From: Selaginella moellendorffii
Lineage: Eukaryota; Streptophyta; Lycopodiopsida; Selaginellales; Selaginellaceae
Direction of reading: 5' to 3'
Length of the DNA stretch: 64,000 bases
Assembly (NCBI RefSeq): GCF_000143415.4
Contig: NW_003314348.1
Coordinates: forward strand, 749,253-813,252
Shown here: positions 51,632-62,687 of the stretch, piece by piece
How the letters are laid out: the number at the start of each line of letters is the position of its first letter
Position numbering within the stretch: position 1 is the stretch's first letter
Notes under the pieces: model-generated
Database searches by the model: none
What the model was told of the DNA's origin: nothing
Seen by the model: only the letters and a program-made list of their open reading frames with translations
Made by a program: the position numbers and the translations under genes

Positions 51632-53602
51632 ATGGCGATTGGAATGAAGATTCTCCTCTTGCTCCTGGTGATCAATGCCGCGGCGTTTGCGCGCCGCGAG
51701 GATGAGCAGCAGCGGCACGAGCATCGTCGGCAGCGCGAGCGCCACCAGCGGATGTTCGAGGATTTGAAGCCCCAGGAGCCCCGCGTGGAGCTGGAATCCG
51801 ATGGGGGCAAGCTCGAGGTGTGGGGCGGGCGTGGATCGGGCGTGTTTGAGGACGCCAATGTCGCTGCGTGTAGGACGACTCTCAAGCGCCGCGGCCTCTG
51901 GCTCCCTTCCTACATCGATGCTCCCTCAATGCAGCTCGTTACTCGAGGTAAACGTCGAGACTATCTTCTTGATGGTTCGATCTTCCTTTCATAAATTTTT
52001 CTTTCCTTGCCGTCCTTAATCCCTGGAGTTCCAATCGTGGTGACAGTAAATTTTTTGTTTTTTCTTTTGATCTCTCTCTTCTTGATCAGCTCCTTGTTCT
52101 TCAATGCGTTGTTCTTCCTTGTTCTTATAGACGGCAATTTTTCCTTAACCAAATGTGTTCTTCAATGCAGGAGGTGGAAGAGTTGGAGTTATCAGCTCTC
52201 GTGGCGATCGTCGTAGTCAAGAAACCACCTTCAAAGTTGAGAAGGGTGATGTCGTTGCAGTCCCGCAGGGAGTGGTCGTCTGGTGGTACAACGATCAAGA
52301 CCGAGATCTAGAGATCGTTGGACTTGCCGACGTTACCGAGAGCACTCGTCCCGCGAGCCTTCGGGTAAATTTCATCCATATTTCCTTTCCATTCATGATC
52401 TTTGCTTGCGTTTCTTTGCAGGCTTTTCACTTGGCTGGAGGAAAGCAAGAAGGTCAGCAGCGCAAGGAGGAAGAGCGAAGGAGGGGTCGCGAGGAGGAAG
52501 AGGACCAGCGAAGGAGAGGCCGCGAGGAGGAAGAGGAGCAGCGCCGCCAGCGTCGCGAGGACCAGCGCCGCGAGGATCAGCGTCGGGAGGATCAACGTGG
52601 TGAACGGAGCGAGCAGTCTGGATATGGAGCTGTCATCCACGGATTCAGCACCGAGGTTCTCTCTCGCGCTTGGCAGATGGACAAGAGCACTGTCAAGGAG
52701 TTGCTTCAAAGCCAGAGCGAGATGGGAATCATCCGACTCGACAAGGACATCACTTTCCCAGACCAGGAAGAGCGAGACAACACCTTCTACCAGAACTTCA
52801 TCTATCGTTTTGGCAAAACGAATCCCGACATTCGTGTCCGAGATGGTGGTGAGCTCCGCGAGCTGAACAGCTACAAGCTTCCGGTTCTCAAGCAGCTCGG
52901 ACTTGGAATGGAATGCGTGCAGCTCGAACAGGTACCAAAAGATTCTCATTTGTCTTCGCGATCTTCATGTATCTTTTGTGTTTCAGGACGCTATGGTTTC
53001 TCCGAACTGGTTCCGTGCTCATCAGATCCTCTACGTTATGGAAGGACGTGGAAAGATCGAGGCTGTGTCTAACGATGGGGAGAGGGCTCTCGATACCGAT
53101 CTTGAGAAGGGATCCCTCGTTGTCATCCCGGCTTTCTTCCCGTCGACGAAGATTGCTGGAAGCGAAGGATTTCACTACGTCTCTTTCCTCACCACGGACA
53201 AGTGAGCATTTCTTTCGCTTTGTTTCTCCAGCTTCTAATGCTTCCATGAATGATCTCAGGCCGATGATCTCCTACATGTCTGGAAGGAACTCCGTCTACC
53301 AGGGCATTCCTCTGCGTGTTCTCTCTCGCATCTTAAACGTGGACGAGGAGCGCGCTAAGCAGGTCCAGCGCGCTCACGAGAGGGAATCCGTCATCTTTCC
53401 CTCCGAGTCTTCGGCTGCGCGCCGCCGCGACGGGCAGCGAGATCCTCGCCGTCGAGAAGACGAGAAGCGGCGCCACGAGGAAGAGGACGAGTCTCGCCGC
53501 CGCCAGCGTGAGGAGAAACGTCGCGAGGAAGAAGAGGAGGATCGTCGCCGCAAGAGAGAGAGCGAGGATGAGTCCAAGCGTCGTGGTGCGTGGGCTCTGT
53601 AG
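51632..53602 (+). CDS. 11S (legumin-like) storage globulin with Arg/Glu-rich inserts
   Basis: Secreted, vacuolar two-cupin storage protein, here presumably of spores. Five exons fit: 51632-51946, 52171-52363, 52422-52931, 52988-53202, 53260-53602. The signal peptide (M-A-I-G-M-K-I-L-L-L-L-L-V) is followed by a first cupin (G-D-V-V-A-V-P-Q-G-V-V-V-W-W-Y-N-D). An insert of about 60 residues made of R, E, Q, D repeats comes next. A second cupin (S-P-N-W-F-R-A-H-Q-I-L-Y-V-M-E-G-R-G) precedes M-S-G-R-N-S-V-Y-Q-G-I-P, a known legumin block, and an Arg/Glu-rich tail of about 70 residues. The Asn-Gly site cut by vacuolar processing enzyme in seed 11S proteins is absent before the second cupin. Confidence 0.88.
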
Positions 53603-54589
53603 ATAAAATGGTGGCCGCTTGTGTGTAGATAAGCCTCTGTGCAGTTGTTGCGAAGAATAAATATATAAACAGAGCGTGTTTGTGTGATTTTCACTTGGTT
53701 GTCAGTTTGGTCTGGTTGTCTAAAAATTGCTGTTGCCAAGCTGAGATTCATAATAGTAACTAAGATTTAGTATGATTTAGATAAGAATGTCAGACACATA
53801 CTTGACGCTGCCATAGATCCTGATCCTGACGCCTTCCAGTGATAGATGCTTTAGTAAAGAATATACCTAGAATAGCAAAGTATATTTTAAAATATTCTTT
53901 AATTCGGAAGACCAGATACTGGCTTTTGATCCGCGAGAAGAGATCCAGAGTCACTCTTACTTCACTGCAGCATGATCGAAGTCCACAAAACCAAGTCGTC
54001 CTAGCTCTTGAGCGCCATACTATCGAAAGCTCTTCCCTTCTCCTTGACTGGCTTGGATGCAAGTATCATAAAGCTGATCCTATCGATGTCCCTGAGAGAA
54101 GTGCGTATTCATGGTAAGCTCCATAAGTTGGAATTGATATGTTGGTTGGCCAGGCTGCTAGAATATCAACGCCTGGAGCAGCGATATCGGGCTACAAACA
54201 ATCGCTCATGTAAGTCATGGATGAAACAATGCTTTGCTTTCTAAGTCCACTCCACATCAAATCAATCCATCCCGAATGGAGGCCCGCAGCACTAAAATCT
54301 GCACCAGGTAGCTCATCAAACAATTGCCAAAGATATGCTCATCACCAATTCAATGTAGCAAGCACCAGGGATAACACAAATGCCACAATATCAAGACCAG
54401 AAACTATCCCATCCAATCCATTTGGCTTTGGCTCCAGCCCTAAAAGCAGTTGATCCAGGACTTATGTTTAATGGTTGAGAATTAAGTATATTCTTTATAT
54501 CTAAAGCAAATCAAAAACTATAATTATATGTTTTGACAGTAAAAGTGATTATTATTTCCAGGTGTGAGTGCATGGAATATAGAAATAGA

Positions 54590-54675
54590 ATACAGAAATA
54601 TACATATTAATTAACCCAAAATCTCTAATTTATATATAAGAGTGAGTGGTTCAAATAGAAATATTTCAGTTGTTA
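54590..54675. repeat. Diverged direct repeat, copy 1
   Basis: Shares with copy 2 the order GAAATA-x-GCATATTAA, then TTATATATA, then GTGAGTGGTT (54648-54657), then AGAAA. Estimated identity is moderate; read by eye. Confidence 0.5.
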
Positions 54676-54852
54676 CATATGCATAATTTCTAAAGGATTG
54701 GCCCATTAAATATTTGTAAGTTCATGAGTTTAAACTTCCCAAACCTAATATTATTCAAATCTAAAAACTAAATATTTCAAAACCCTTAATCAACTTGATA
54801 AAAGGGTGCACTTTTATTTATAAGCCCTTTTATAAAATATAAAAATGGAAAT

Positions 54853-54940
54853 ATGGAAATGTGCATATTAAATAGCCTAAAGCCATTAGCTTATATATAG
54901 AAGTGAGTGGTTTAGATTGAAACTAATTTAACAGTTATCA
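54853..54940. repeat. Diverged direct repeat, copy 2
   Basis: Second copy of the unit at 54590-54675, about 265 bp downstream in the same orientation, with GTGCATATTAAATAG, TTATATATAG and AGTGAGTGGTTTAG. It may reflect an old tandem duplication or a decayed element pair. Confidence 0.5.
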
Positions 54941-57117
54941 AAATCCCACTATATTAATATTAATATACATCATTGTAACCATACCTTTAGACTTCACATA
55001 TGGATATAGATTTAAATCTAAATCATCAAAATAAATATAACCATTATTTATTTTATATATTCTATTAGTATATGTTTAACTTTGCCAACTATACCATGAA
55101 TCTTTTGTTATAAATTCTTCTTTTTCTCTAACTTAAAACTTAATAAAGTTAATTAAAATATCTTTAAGATCTTAGTAAGTTTTTAATTATATTAAAATTA
55201 TCATTTAATGTTTCTCTCCAAATAATAGAATTTCCATATATATTACAGCTTTGTAGATCATTTATCATATCTCGTTTCTAATTAACTAAAAACATTATTT
55301 ATATAAAAAATCAGATATATACATACTTGGTTTAAGTTGAATAAATTTCCTGGCAAGAATCTAATTTTAAATATTCATTTTAAATTATAAATAGTCAAAT
55401 TTCTTTTTCTACGTTTCCAATGAAATCAAATCAAAATAAATAAATTAAATCTCTCTTAAATTTTAGAAAACCCTATATTCTAAGCATAATATTGAATTTT
55501 ACACAAAAATGAATAAATTCTATATTTAGTTAAGACTTTATTCTTATAGATTCACTTCATCAACTTTATTTTCCATTTTTACCTTTAATGCATTCCTCCT
55601 CACTAGAAAACCTCTTAGTGTTCTTGTGGCCATAGTGGCTCCTTCTGTTGTTTGACTTCTTTATTCTTCCCAAGCTTCTGTATGCTTTGTTTTGCTAGAA
55701 ATCTCCTAACAAATTAATTTGTATTTTCATTTTGGAAATCTCTTTAGAAATTGCTTTTTTATTTTTTGTTATGTGCTTGTATTATTCCAACATTGTTCCA
55801 TTATTATTCCAACAATATTATATCAATTTTAATTCATCATTTTAAATGTGAAATGGATTTCTTTTAGGCCAATTAATTAATAAGTGATATTTGGCCAATT
55901 GCACTTTATAGGATTTTGACATTTTACTTTGCTAAAAAGCCTTTGCTGCTTTTGTACAATTCATCCCAATTGATCGACCCTATATAAGAAATAAAAATGG
56001 AAAGCCCTTTATAAGAAATAAGAATGGAAAGAGAATGAAGCAAATTAACTATGACATAGTAATGGTTACTCTTTTTATGGAAGCTTTGGCATTATACCTC
56101 CTTTTCAAATTTTCTTTTTTGCAGTTTAAAATCATTTAGGAACAGTATACTAATTAAGGTTCTTGAAGCTTTGTGGGCATATTCAACTTTGCCATAATTA
56201 AAACTAGGCAAATGAGAAGAGTAGGAAGCCCTCCAAAGGAGAGGCCTTTGAAAATAATTAAGAGAAACCATTGGGGTGGGGGGTTTATGTTAGAGTTGCT
56301 ATCTTTGAACAAAAATTTGGACAAAAAGAAGTTGGTCATACATATCTGATTTACAAAAGATCATGATGTCCATAAGTGGTTCAACCCTAGTTTCTTAAAT
56401 TTTAGACATTATAGCATGGTTTAGGCACTTATAAATATTTTATAAAATCATATTTTTTTGTCTTTTATATCTTATCAAAGTTTTACAATGAAATCAGTTC
56501 AATGGGAACTGAACAGCATATTGGCACTGGCCCATGCCCTAAAATTGGCTCCTGTTGGCTATGGTACTTGTCATGGCCTTAGCTGCATACTAGTGTTGGC
56601 CCTAGCCATGGCCATTGGTGCTGGCTGTAATGGCATAGGAGAAGTGAGAATTAATGGTAGAAACTATTATATATTCTTATATATTTCATTCAAATTTTGA
56701 TTGTTGGTAATGACTCTAAAATGGAAAAAATATATAATGAAAAAAAGAAGAATTATTTTTTAGTTGATAAAGTGAAACGGTTTTGTAAAGTCAAACCCCA
56801 ATTAATATACCTATTCCTATATCCCAAGAACTCATAATGGCTTTCAAAAAGGTCATAAGTTTACCTCTTAAAAAGAGTTTTATATCTAATTTATTTTAAA
56901 AATGAAAAAGGGGTATAATTATGTCCAGATATAAAACAACTTAAGAAAATTTACTATCTATAAACATTATGTTAGAAGCTAAAGAGCCGTTGACTCTAGT
57001 CCTACTCCCTCGCGGCCCGGCTTAAGAAGTTTCATATCTTCATCCAGTTGTCGTATTCAGACTTAGGGTTAGGGTAAAAGTGGCGGGAAAAAGCCCTAGG
57101 GTTTAAAGCCATAGCAA

Positions 57118-58383
57118 TGGCTGGTGGAGCGAGAATCATCCATATTCAAGATGGCAATTGCTTTACTTCAACAGTATCATTCAAATGGCAAAATCATTCA
57201 AGGTAAGGTTGTTGTTTGCAAAAGTGGTGAAAAACCCTCTATTCCTGAGTCATGTGACAATTGTGAAATTGTCCAAGGCAGACTGGCAAGAGGTATGAGA
57301 CAACACCACTCCCAGCTTCACACTCACTCGCTGCAGGTACCAAGGCACAGAGGGTGGTGCCCAGAAAGGGCAAACCACAGATGGGCATGGCTATAGTCAG
57401 AGTGTAACGGATGGCAATGGGGGGCATGCTGCCCAGGATGGGCAAGGTGTAAGGGATGGCAATGGCCAGGACGGCAATGGAAGTGAAGGCCAGGATGAGA
57501 ACGGTGGCCAGAACAGTGGCCAAGATGAGGGTGGAGGCAGGAGTGAAGAGAGTGAAGAAATTGAAGAAGAAGAAGAAGAAGAGGATCATGGAGCTGGTGA
57601 GCTTGAAGTGGTAGTGGTGTTTCGGGACTTGCATTGTCGGCGTCCATGGTGATCCGCTTTAAGATCGAGAATGGTTGGGATGCAATGGAGATGAGCGTTG
57701 TACTCAAAGGCAGCTTTGAGACATCTGGGAGGTGTATCGCAAATGACGACCGAGTTGGTGTCCTTCATGACGACCTTTTGATGGAGTTTGGTGTCGGAGA
57801 TTCTACTGCTACGGCAACACTGTTGGACACAATGGTGTTTCATGACACTCATGATAAATCTGTGACGAGTATATCCTCGACTGCGACAAGCAATGATCGC
57901 TTGCTAGGCATGCGAATGCAAGGTGGTTATTTGCGGCTAGGGGCATCTGGGGCTCTAGAAGGAAGAGCTGAGTTCAAGGCCTCCACTGTCTCGACAGAGG
58001 CTGCTGAATCAAGCTCCTCTATTAAACTGGCTGGTATTGCTAATACCACATTTAGCGTGCATGAGGTGTCCCAGAAGCTGAGTGGGAAAATGGCCTTTGT
58101 GGCGAATCACAAAAGGCTAGCTCTGTCAGCATGCGTTGGTATGCCATGGTCTGCCCTTACTACAACAAAGGTTGGAGAGTACTTTGACGAAGAACTTGGC
58201 ATGGGATGGCCCGCTGAAGTCGGAGGAAAGGGAACATATATGCTCTGGGGAGGAGGCATATATCTTTATTCCTTTGGCATGGAGAGAAGTGTAGCTGAAT
58301 GCTCCGATTCGATAGTCTCTGGAAAACAGAGATACAATGCTATCGTCATGGTTAATCATGATATCAAGTGGGATGGCGACTGA
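57118..58383 (+). CDS. Unrecognised gene with Gly/Asp/Gln-rich repeats and an acidic run
   Basis: Telo-box-like motifs lie just upstream (57064-57071, 57095-57103), then an ATG in good context at 57118. Exon 1 (M-A-G-G-A-R-I-I-H-I-Q-D-G-N-C) ends CATTCAAG/GTAAGG at about 57209. Joining to CTGCAG/GTACCAAGG at about 57336 keeps the frame and gives Y-Q-G-T-E-G-G-A-Q-K-G, then degenerate repeats of D-G-N-G-Q / G-Q-D-E-G type and a run of seven Glu (57559-57582). That frame stops at 57651 unless a further intron is removed. The frame 57634-58383 (I-E-N-G-W-D-A-M-E-M onward, 240 codons) has plant-like codon use and is probably a further exon of the same gene. I know no family for it; no catalytic motif seen. 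Confidence 0.4.
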
Positions 58384-59138
58384 GCAGCATGTCAGGAAAG
58401 TTGTCTGTGCGTCTCTTTGGTTCTTACATTGAGGTTTTTTTAGGCAGGTGGTCGGCACTGAGCGAGAAAGCTGGCTCTTTTGGTGTTGGAGGCGACGACG
58501 AAGAGGGTGGTTGGAGAGAGTGAAAGATCACCTGAGAGAGATTTAGAGTGAGCTTTAGCTGCCCTTGAATTTCGGTTGTTTTGTAATGGCTCAAAGAACT
58601 TTTGTACCTTTCTTTGCAAACGCTTGAAACGCGTGTCGAGGACACACCTATACCAGAGAAAAGCTTTCGTCAAAGAAACATCTTGTCACACAGCTTTGAC
58701 TGTCGGAAAGTCTCGACTTCTCCTTCCAGATAGCGTTGCCTCAAGAGGTTGAGCCCCTTGATGCCGCATACCCCAAACACTTCGAAGTCGGACTGTACGT
58801 GCTGGACCATCATCTCCCCCAGGCCCGCCGAGAGCATACGATCCTCTACTTCCTGTTCACTGGCTTCAGCGATCGCAATGAGAATGTCCATCGCACTGCT
58901 TCCCACAAAGTTCCGTGCAGTCTTTGAAGAAGGATCCAGCAGTTTAACCAGGCCACCGCACCGACGCCAAGACCTTCACCATGCTCGAGCTTGATCCCGC
59001 GAGAAGCATCCACAGTTGCGTCCACGAGAGCGACGCACAGCGTGCTACTCACCCGCGACCCGTGCCTGCCGAGGTGGCAGTACTCATCAGGGTGGCACGG
59101 CGTCGCTGATGTGGAAGGGCTTGCAGCCACGGCGGCAT
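58384..59138. other. Intergenic, perhaps further PPR-derived sequence
   Basis: Open frames on both strands (58736-58927 plus, 58670-58906 minus) without a clear family match. The position directly before the PPR remnant suggests it is part of the same decayed gene, but no PPR unit can be read with confidence. Confidence 0.35.
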
Positions 59139-59420
59139 GACCGCCAAGGCCGTGGAGTTCTTCGTCTCGATGATCCACAACTACCAAATTGGCGACCACT
59201 GCTCTTGCATGGCGAATCTCCTCGGACGGAAGGATTCATTCGCAAGATGCCGTTTCAAGCTGCAGCGTCGGTGTGGATGACGCTGCTGGGAGCTTGTAGA
59301 ACTCGAACGAAGGAGGCCAGTGATCAGGTATCCGATATCAACCCCGAGCACGCACAGAGTTATATAGTGCTTCTCCAATGTCTACGCAGAGAACTAAACA
59401 AGAACGAAGGAGTTGCTTAG
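59139..59420 (+). pseudogene. PPR pseudogene fragment (C-terminal part)
   Basis: Reads A-V-E-F-F-V-S-M-I-H-N-Y-Q-I-G, then C-M-A-N-L-L-G-R, which is the M-V-D-L-L-G-R block of PPR proteins; then, after a frame change near 59232, I-R-K-M-P-F-Q-A-A-A-S-V-W, L-L-G-A-C-R-T and a weak E-domain echo (D-I-N-P-E-H-A-Q-S-Y-I-V-L-L). The stop is at 59418-59420. One frameshift and loss of spacing mark it as a remnant. Its origin from the PPR family genes elsewhere is clear; which one is not. Confidence 0.6.
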
Positions 59421-59628
59421 CTCAGTGAGAAACTATAAGAAGTACCTGTCATGAGTTTTGATTACTGTGGAGCGTCATAGGCTCGTTTGCCCATTGCGGG
59501 CGTATGCACTGAGCAGATTCATCCAGAGGAGTGTTTCATCTTGAGGTCCCGAATCTGCCATACAATTGCATCGGAGAAAAGGGCAGGAATTTAAAGAGGA
59601 GGAACGAAGGTTAGGTTATCGTTCCGAA

Positions 59629-60603
59629 ATGAGGCTTTTGGGGCAACGACCAGTGGATAGTCATGAACGAGCAGCGGAGATTGCTGTACAATCGCTCAAC
59701 ATACTCAAAGGCATGTCGGTCAAGGCGCCAGATCCTGGGCGGCTGGATGAGTGCCTCACATGTTTGGCGTTTAGTTCATGGCAAGGGATGTCGAAGCAGG
59801 AAATCTTGGGCACGCTGCTGCGTTTAGGGGTAACAGTCGATTACTTAGCTTCGAAGCACAGGGTTCTTCTGAGCAGGCTGACTGAAAGGCCAGTGGAGAA
59901 GCCGCTCCCCTCAGTCGATGATCACAAGCGACGCCGCAGCTTGCAGCAAGCTAAGCAGGAGAAGCAGCAGCTGCTGAGTTTCTACAAGCTGCTGGATGCA
60001 TGGAAGCCCAGCCGCTGGAGCAGGAGTAGTCACCGCCTGAAGAAAGCCTACTCAAGCCTGATGGATGAGGCTAAGCCTCAGGCTGAGGCAGCCATGCGGA
60101 AGAAGTGCCGTGGCCTGCTGTTGGAGAGGAGCAGTGGCAATGACTTCTTCATCTTCAACAACCTGTTCATGAGCTGCTCGATGAGGGGATTCCAGATGCT
60201 GGCGATCCAACTGACAATGAATAGTCAGTACCTACATGCGCTCAAGAGAAAGGCGAGCAGTAGCAGCAGCAGCCTGGCCTTACTCCTCGAGTTCTTGTCG
60301 CGCTTCCTTGAGCTCATGTTGGGAGGAATCCTGTTACGGATGAGGGACCTGCGCCTCGTGTTCATACACTGGTGCGCCGTGTTGCTGGAGGAAGTGGAGG
60401 TTGCCGAGTCCAACATTTGCTGGAAGCACCTCATCGAGCTCTCCACCACGCTTCTCAGCGAGGACGAGGAGAAGCTGTTGCAGCTCCTCTGCAAAACCTG
60501 CCGCCCCACCAATCACCTCCTCCACGGCATGCGGGTTGCTAGGAAGAACACCAACGCGGAAATTAGATCACACGGCCCGAATATTGTGAATGTTTTGTAT
60601 TAA
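59629..60603 (+). CDS. Unrecognised ORF, helical and basic
   Basis: An uninterrupted 324-codon frame from ATG 59629 (the frame is open further back, to 59566, but without an ATG). It is rich in Leu, Lys, Arg and Ser, with predicted helices such as L-L-R-L-G-V-T-V-D-Y-L, K-R-R-R-S-L-Q-Q-A-K-Q-E-K and L-L-L-E-F-L-S-R-F-L-E-L-M-L. Codon use and GC content fit a real gene in an AT-rich setting. I recognise no domain. It could be the last exon of a larger gene, or a fragment of a mobile element gene. Confidence that it is expressed is moderate. Confidence 0.4.
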   Translation: MRLLGQRPVDSHERAAEIAVQSLNILKGMSVKAPDPGRLDECLTCLAFSSWQGMSKQEILGTLLRLGVTVDYLASKHRVLLSRLTERPVEKPLPSVDDHKRRRSLQQAKQEKQQLLSFYKLLDAWKPSRWSRSSHRLKKAYSSLMDEAKPQAEAAMRKKCRGLLLERSSGNDFFIFNNLFMSCSMRGFQMLAIQLTMNSQYLHALKRKASSSSSSLALLLEFLSRFLELMLGGILLRMRDLRLVFIHWCAVLLEEVEVAESNICWKHLIELSTTLLSEDEEKLLQLLCKTCRPTNHLLHGMRVARKNTNAEIRSHGPNIVNVLY

Positions 60604-62687
60604 ATTTAACAATACATTGGATTATATTGAATTGTGTTACCAGGAGTCTGGATGATTTGTCTTTGGAGTAGTCACTTTAATAATAACCATCAATTGCATG
60701 GAAAATTCCTGACTCACATGGGTGTAATCTGCGCTCTAGTTCTTTGTATGGAAGAACATACGGAATTGGGCAACATCCTCCACAAACCTAATGACATTTT
60801 ACCTGCAAAAATCCACCCAGCAGGTACTTTACATATGAATTAGGAAAGACTAACCTCACTAGTGTGGCAAGGGAATAGGGAATAGAAAACATTGGGTAGA
60901 ATTTATTATAGGAGATGGCCATCTTGTAGATGCAGGAAGTGTTTTCTCCCGATGAGCACCTGCAGTGTGAGCTGTGTGATCTATCCTGGTTCTTGTAAAA
61001 TAAAGCTACGTAGAAATGAATCAAATATAGAGCTGGAAGGCTGACATAGCTTCTGCCTCTTAGTAAAGAATATTCTATTAGAATATATATTATTGCTTAA
61101 TTGATTGATCTTAAAAAATGCTAAGAATACTCTTATGTAATAAATTAAAATTGTGAGGTCCTAAGTGTATGGCTATGATGCTATATATTAATATTAAATT
61201 AGTTTCAAACTAGGTTTTTGGGTTTATTGATATACTTATTTCTATATTTAATTTCCATATTCCATGCATTCATATTATAGAGGTGATGGGTAATTTTGAT
61301 TATCCTTGAGGAGTGCTTAGATTTGGGATTTTGGTTTAGATTTAAATTTTGCATTGTTTAAATCTCTTTTTCCTTATAATTTTTTAAATTTTTTCTCTTT
61401 TACTTCTTCCTTTTCATTCATCTTTATAGTAGAGTTACAATTTCTTCCTTTTTTAACTTTGGAGTAACAATTAGTGTAATTATTCGATGCTATGTGGTTG
61501 TAATTAAACAATCAAACTCAAATGATAGTACCATTCATGACATATGATATAATTTATTGCCAATCTTTGTGTCTAGTTGGAGTTCTTCTATAAGAATTCT
61601 AAAGATAATGTGTATCAGTAGTTCAATCAATTTACAGTGATTATCACATATCATTTTTTAGATGATGTTGGTGTTTATGTGAGTTTCCCATGTATTTTTA
61701 AGGGACAACATTGTAATGGTACAATAGTTTAAATGCAATCACTTATGCAGATTGGAATATTCTTCCAGATATTTTTAAATGCATATTTAGACATATCAAT
61801 GATTGTGTTGATGCCTTTTAATAATTACATTATTTTAATTAAAAGCCATTTTAACTTAGTGATGCAATTTGGTGCTTGATTTTGAAGCTTTTTGTTTCAT
61901 GCAAAGCCAAATATGTCAGAATGGATCAAATTAGGAATGTTATGGTGAATATTTTGTCAAAATTTTGTAAAACTTGTGTATGCACTTATTTTAGCCACTT
62001 TTGATAATATATGAGATGTTGCCTCTTCTACTTTTCGATATATGTCTTTTAACTCCATTTCACATGGGAGATGGTTTTGTTCTAATGGAGGTTCTAATGG
62101 ATGTGGTTGTGGCCTTGATATCCACTATTAGGCATCTAATGAAGTTGATCATATTTATCAATGTTGGTATTTTCTAAATTGATAACTTGTATTTCTTAGG
62201 TGGAGTATTAGGTGTAACATATGTAATTTTCACTCTTTATCCTATGCTGATTTATCATTACCATAGAATAACCACAAAATAAAACTTAAACTCTTTATGT
62301 GCCACATGTTATATACTATATGTCTAAAGATAATGGAACATGTCTAAAGACAGTGGAACGAAATTTAAATTTTAAAACTTTAAGCCACTGAATGAAGGAA
62401 TAGAGCTAAATTCTAAAACTTACACTTAAGGAGCGAATGAATTAGAGCACAAAACAACTCCTTAAACATTCAGCCCAAAGAACAAAGAAATAGAAACATA
62501 GAACGACATTGAAACAATTTTAAAGCTTTTAGCCTCCCAATGCCAAAATCAACACACAAAATCAAGCCAAATAAAGTATAATGTTATTTCAGCATACCAG
62601 TGAAAGATAAATGATAAATAGTTAATTATTTATTGATGGCAAACATATATGAATAAGAGTCAATAAGAATGATTTACTTTGGTATGC
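60604..62687. other. AT-rich intergenic region
   Basis: About 2.1 kb, strongly AT-rich from 61050. No coding or RNA signal seen. Its right end should hold the 3' flank of the MET1 gene. Confidence 0.6.

Larger units (their letters stand above)
53603..57117. other. AT-rich gene-poor region
   Basis: About 3.5 kb. From roughly 54480 to 56900 the AT content rises well above the flanks (long runs of A/T, few GC pairs). It holds a diverged direct repeat near 54590-54675 and 54853-54940. Short open frames (for example 54217-54453, 56458-56700) show no family match. The right end (57060-57117) has telo-box-like motifs ahead of the next gene. Confidence 0.6.

Noticed and set aside
53790-54117. Possible Ty1-copia fragment
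   Set aside because: A few residues recall the end of copia polyproteins, but no motif is firm on either strand.
54217-54453. Ser/Pro-rich short frame as a gene
   Set aside because: 78 codons, no family, AT-rich surroundings, no splice partners.
57239-57707. His/Pro/Leu-rich minus-strand frames
   Set aside because: They mirror the repetitive Gly/Asp-rich plus strand; low-complexity shadow.
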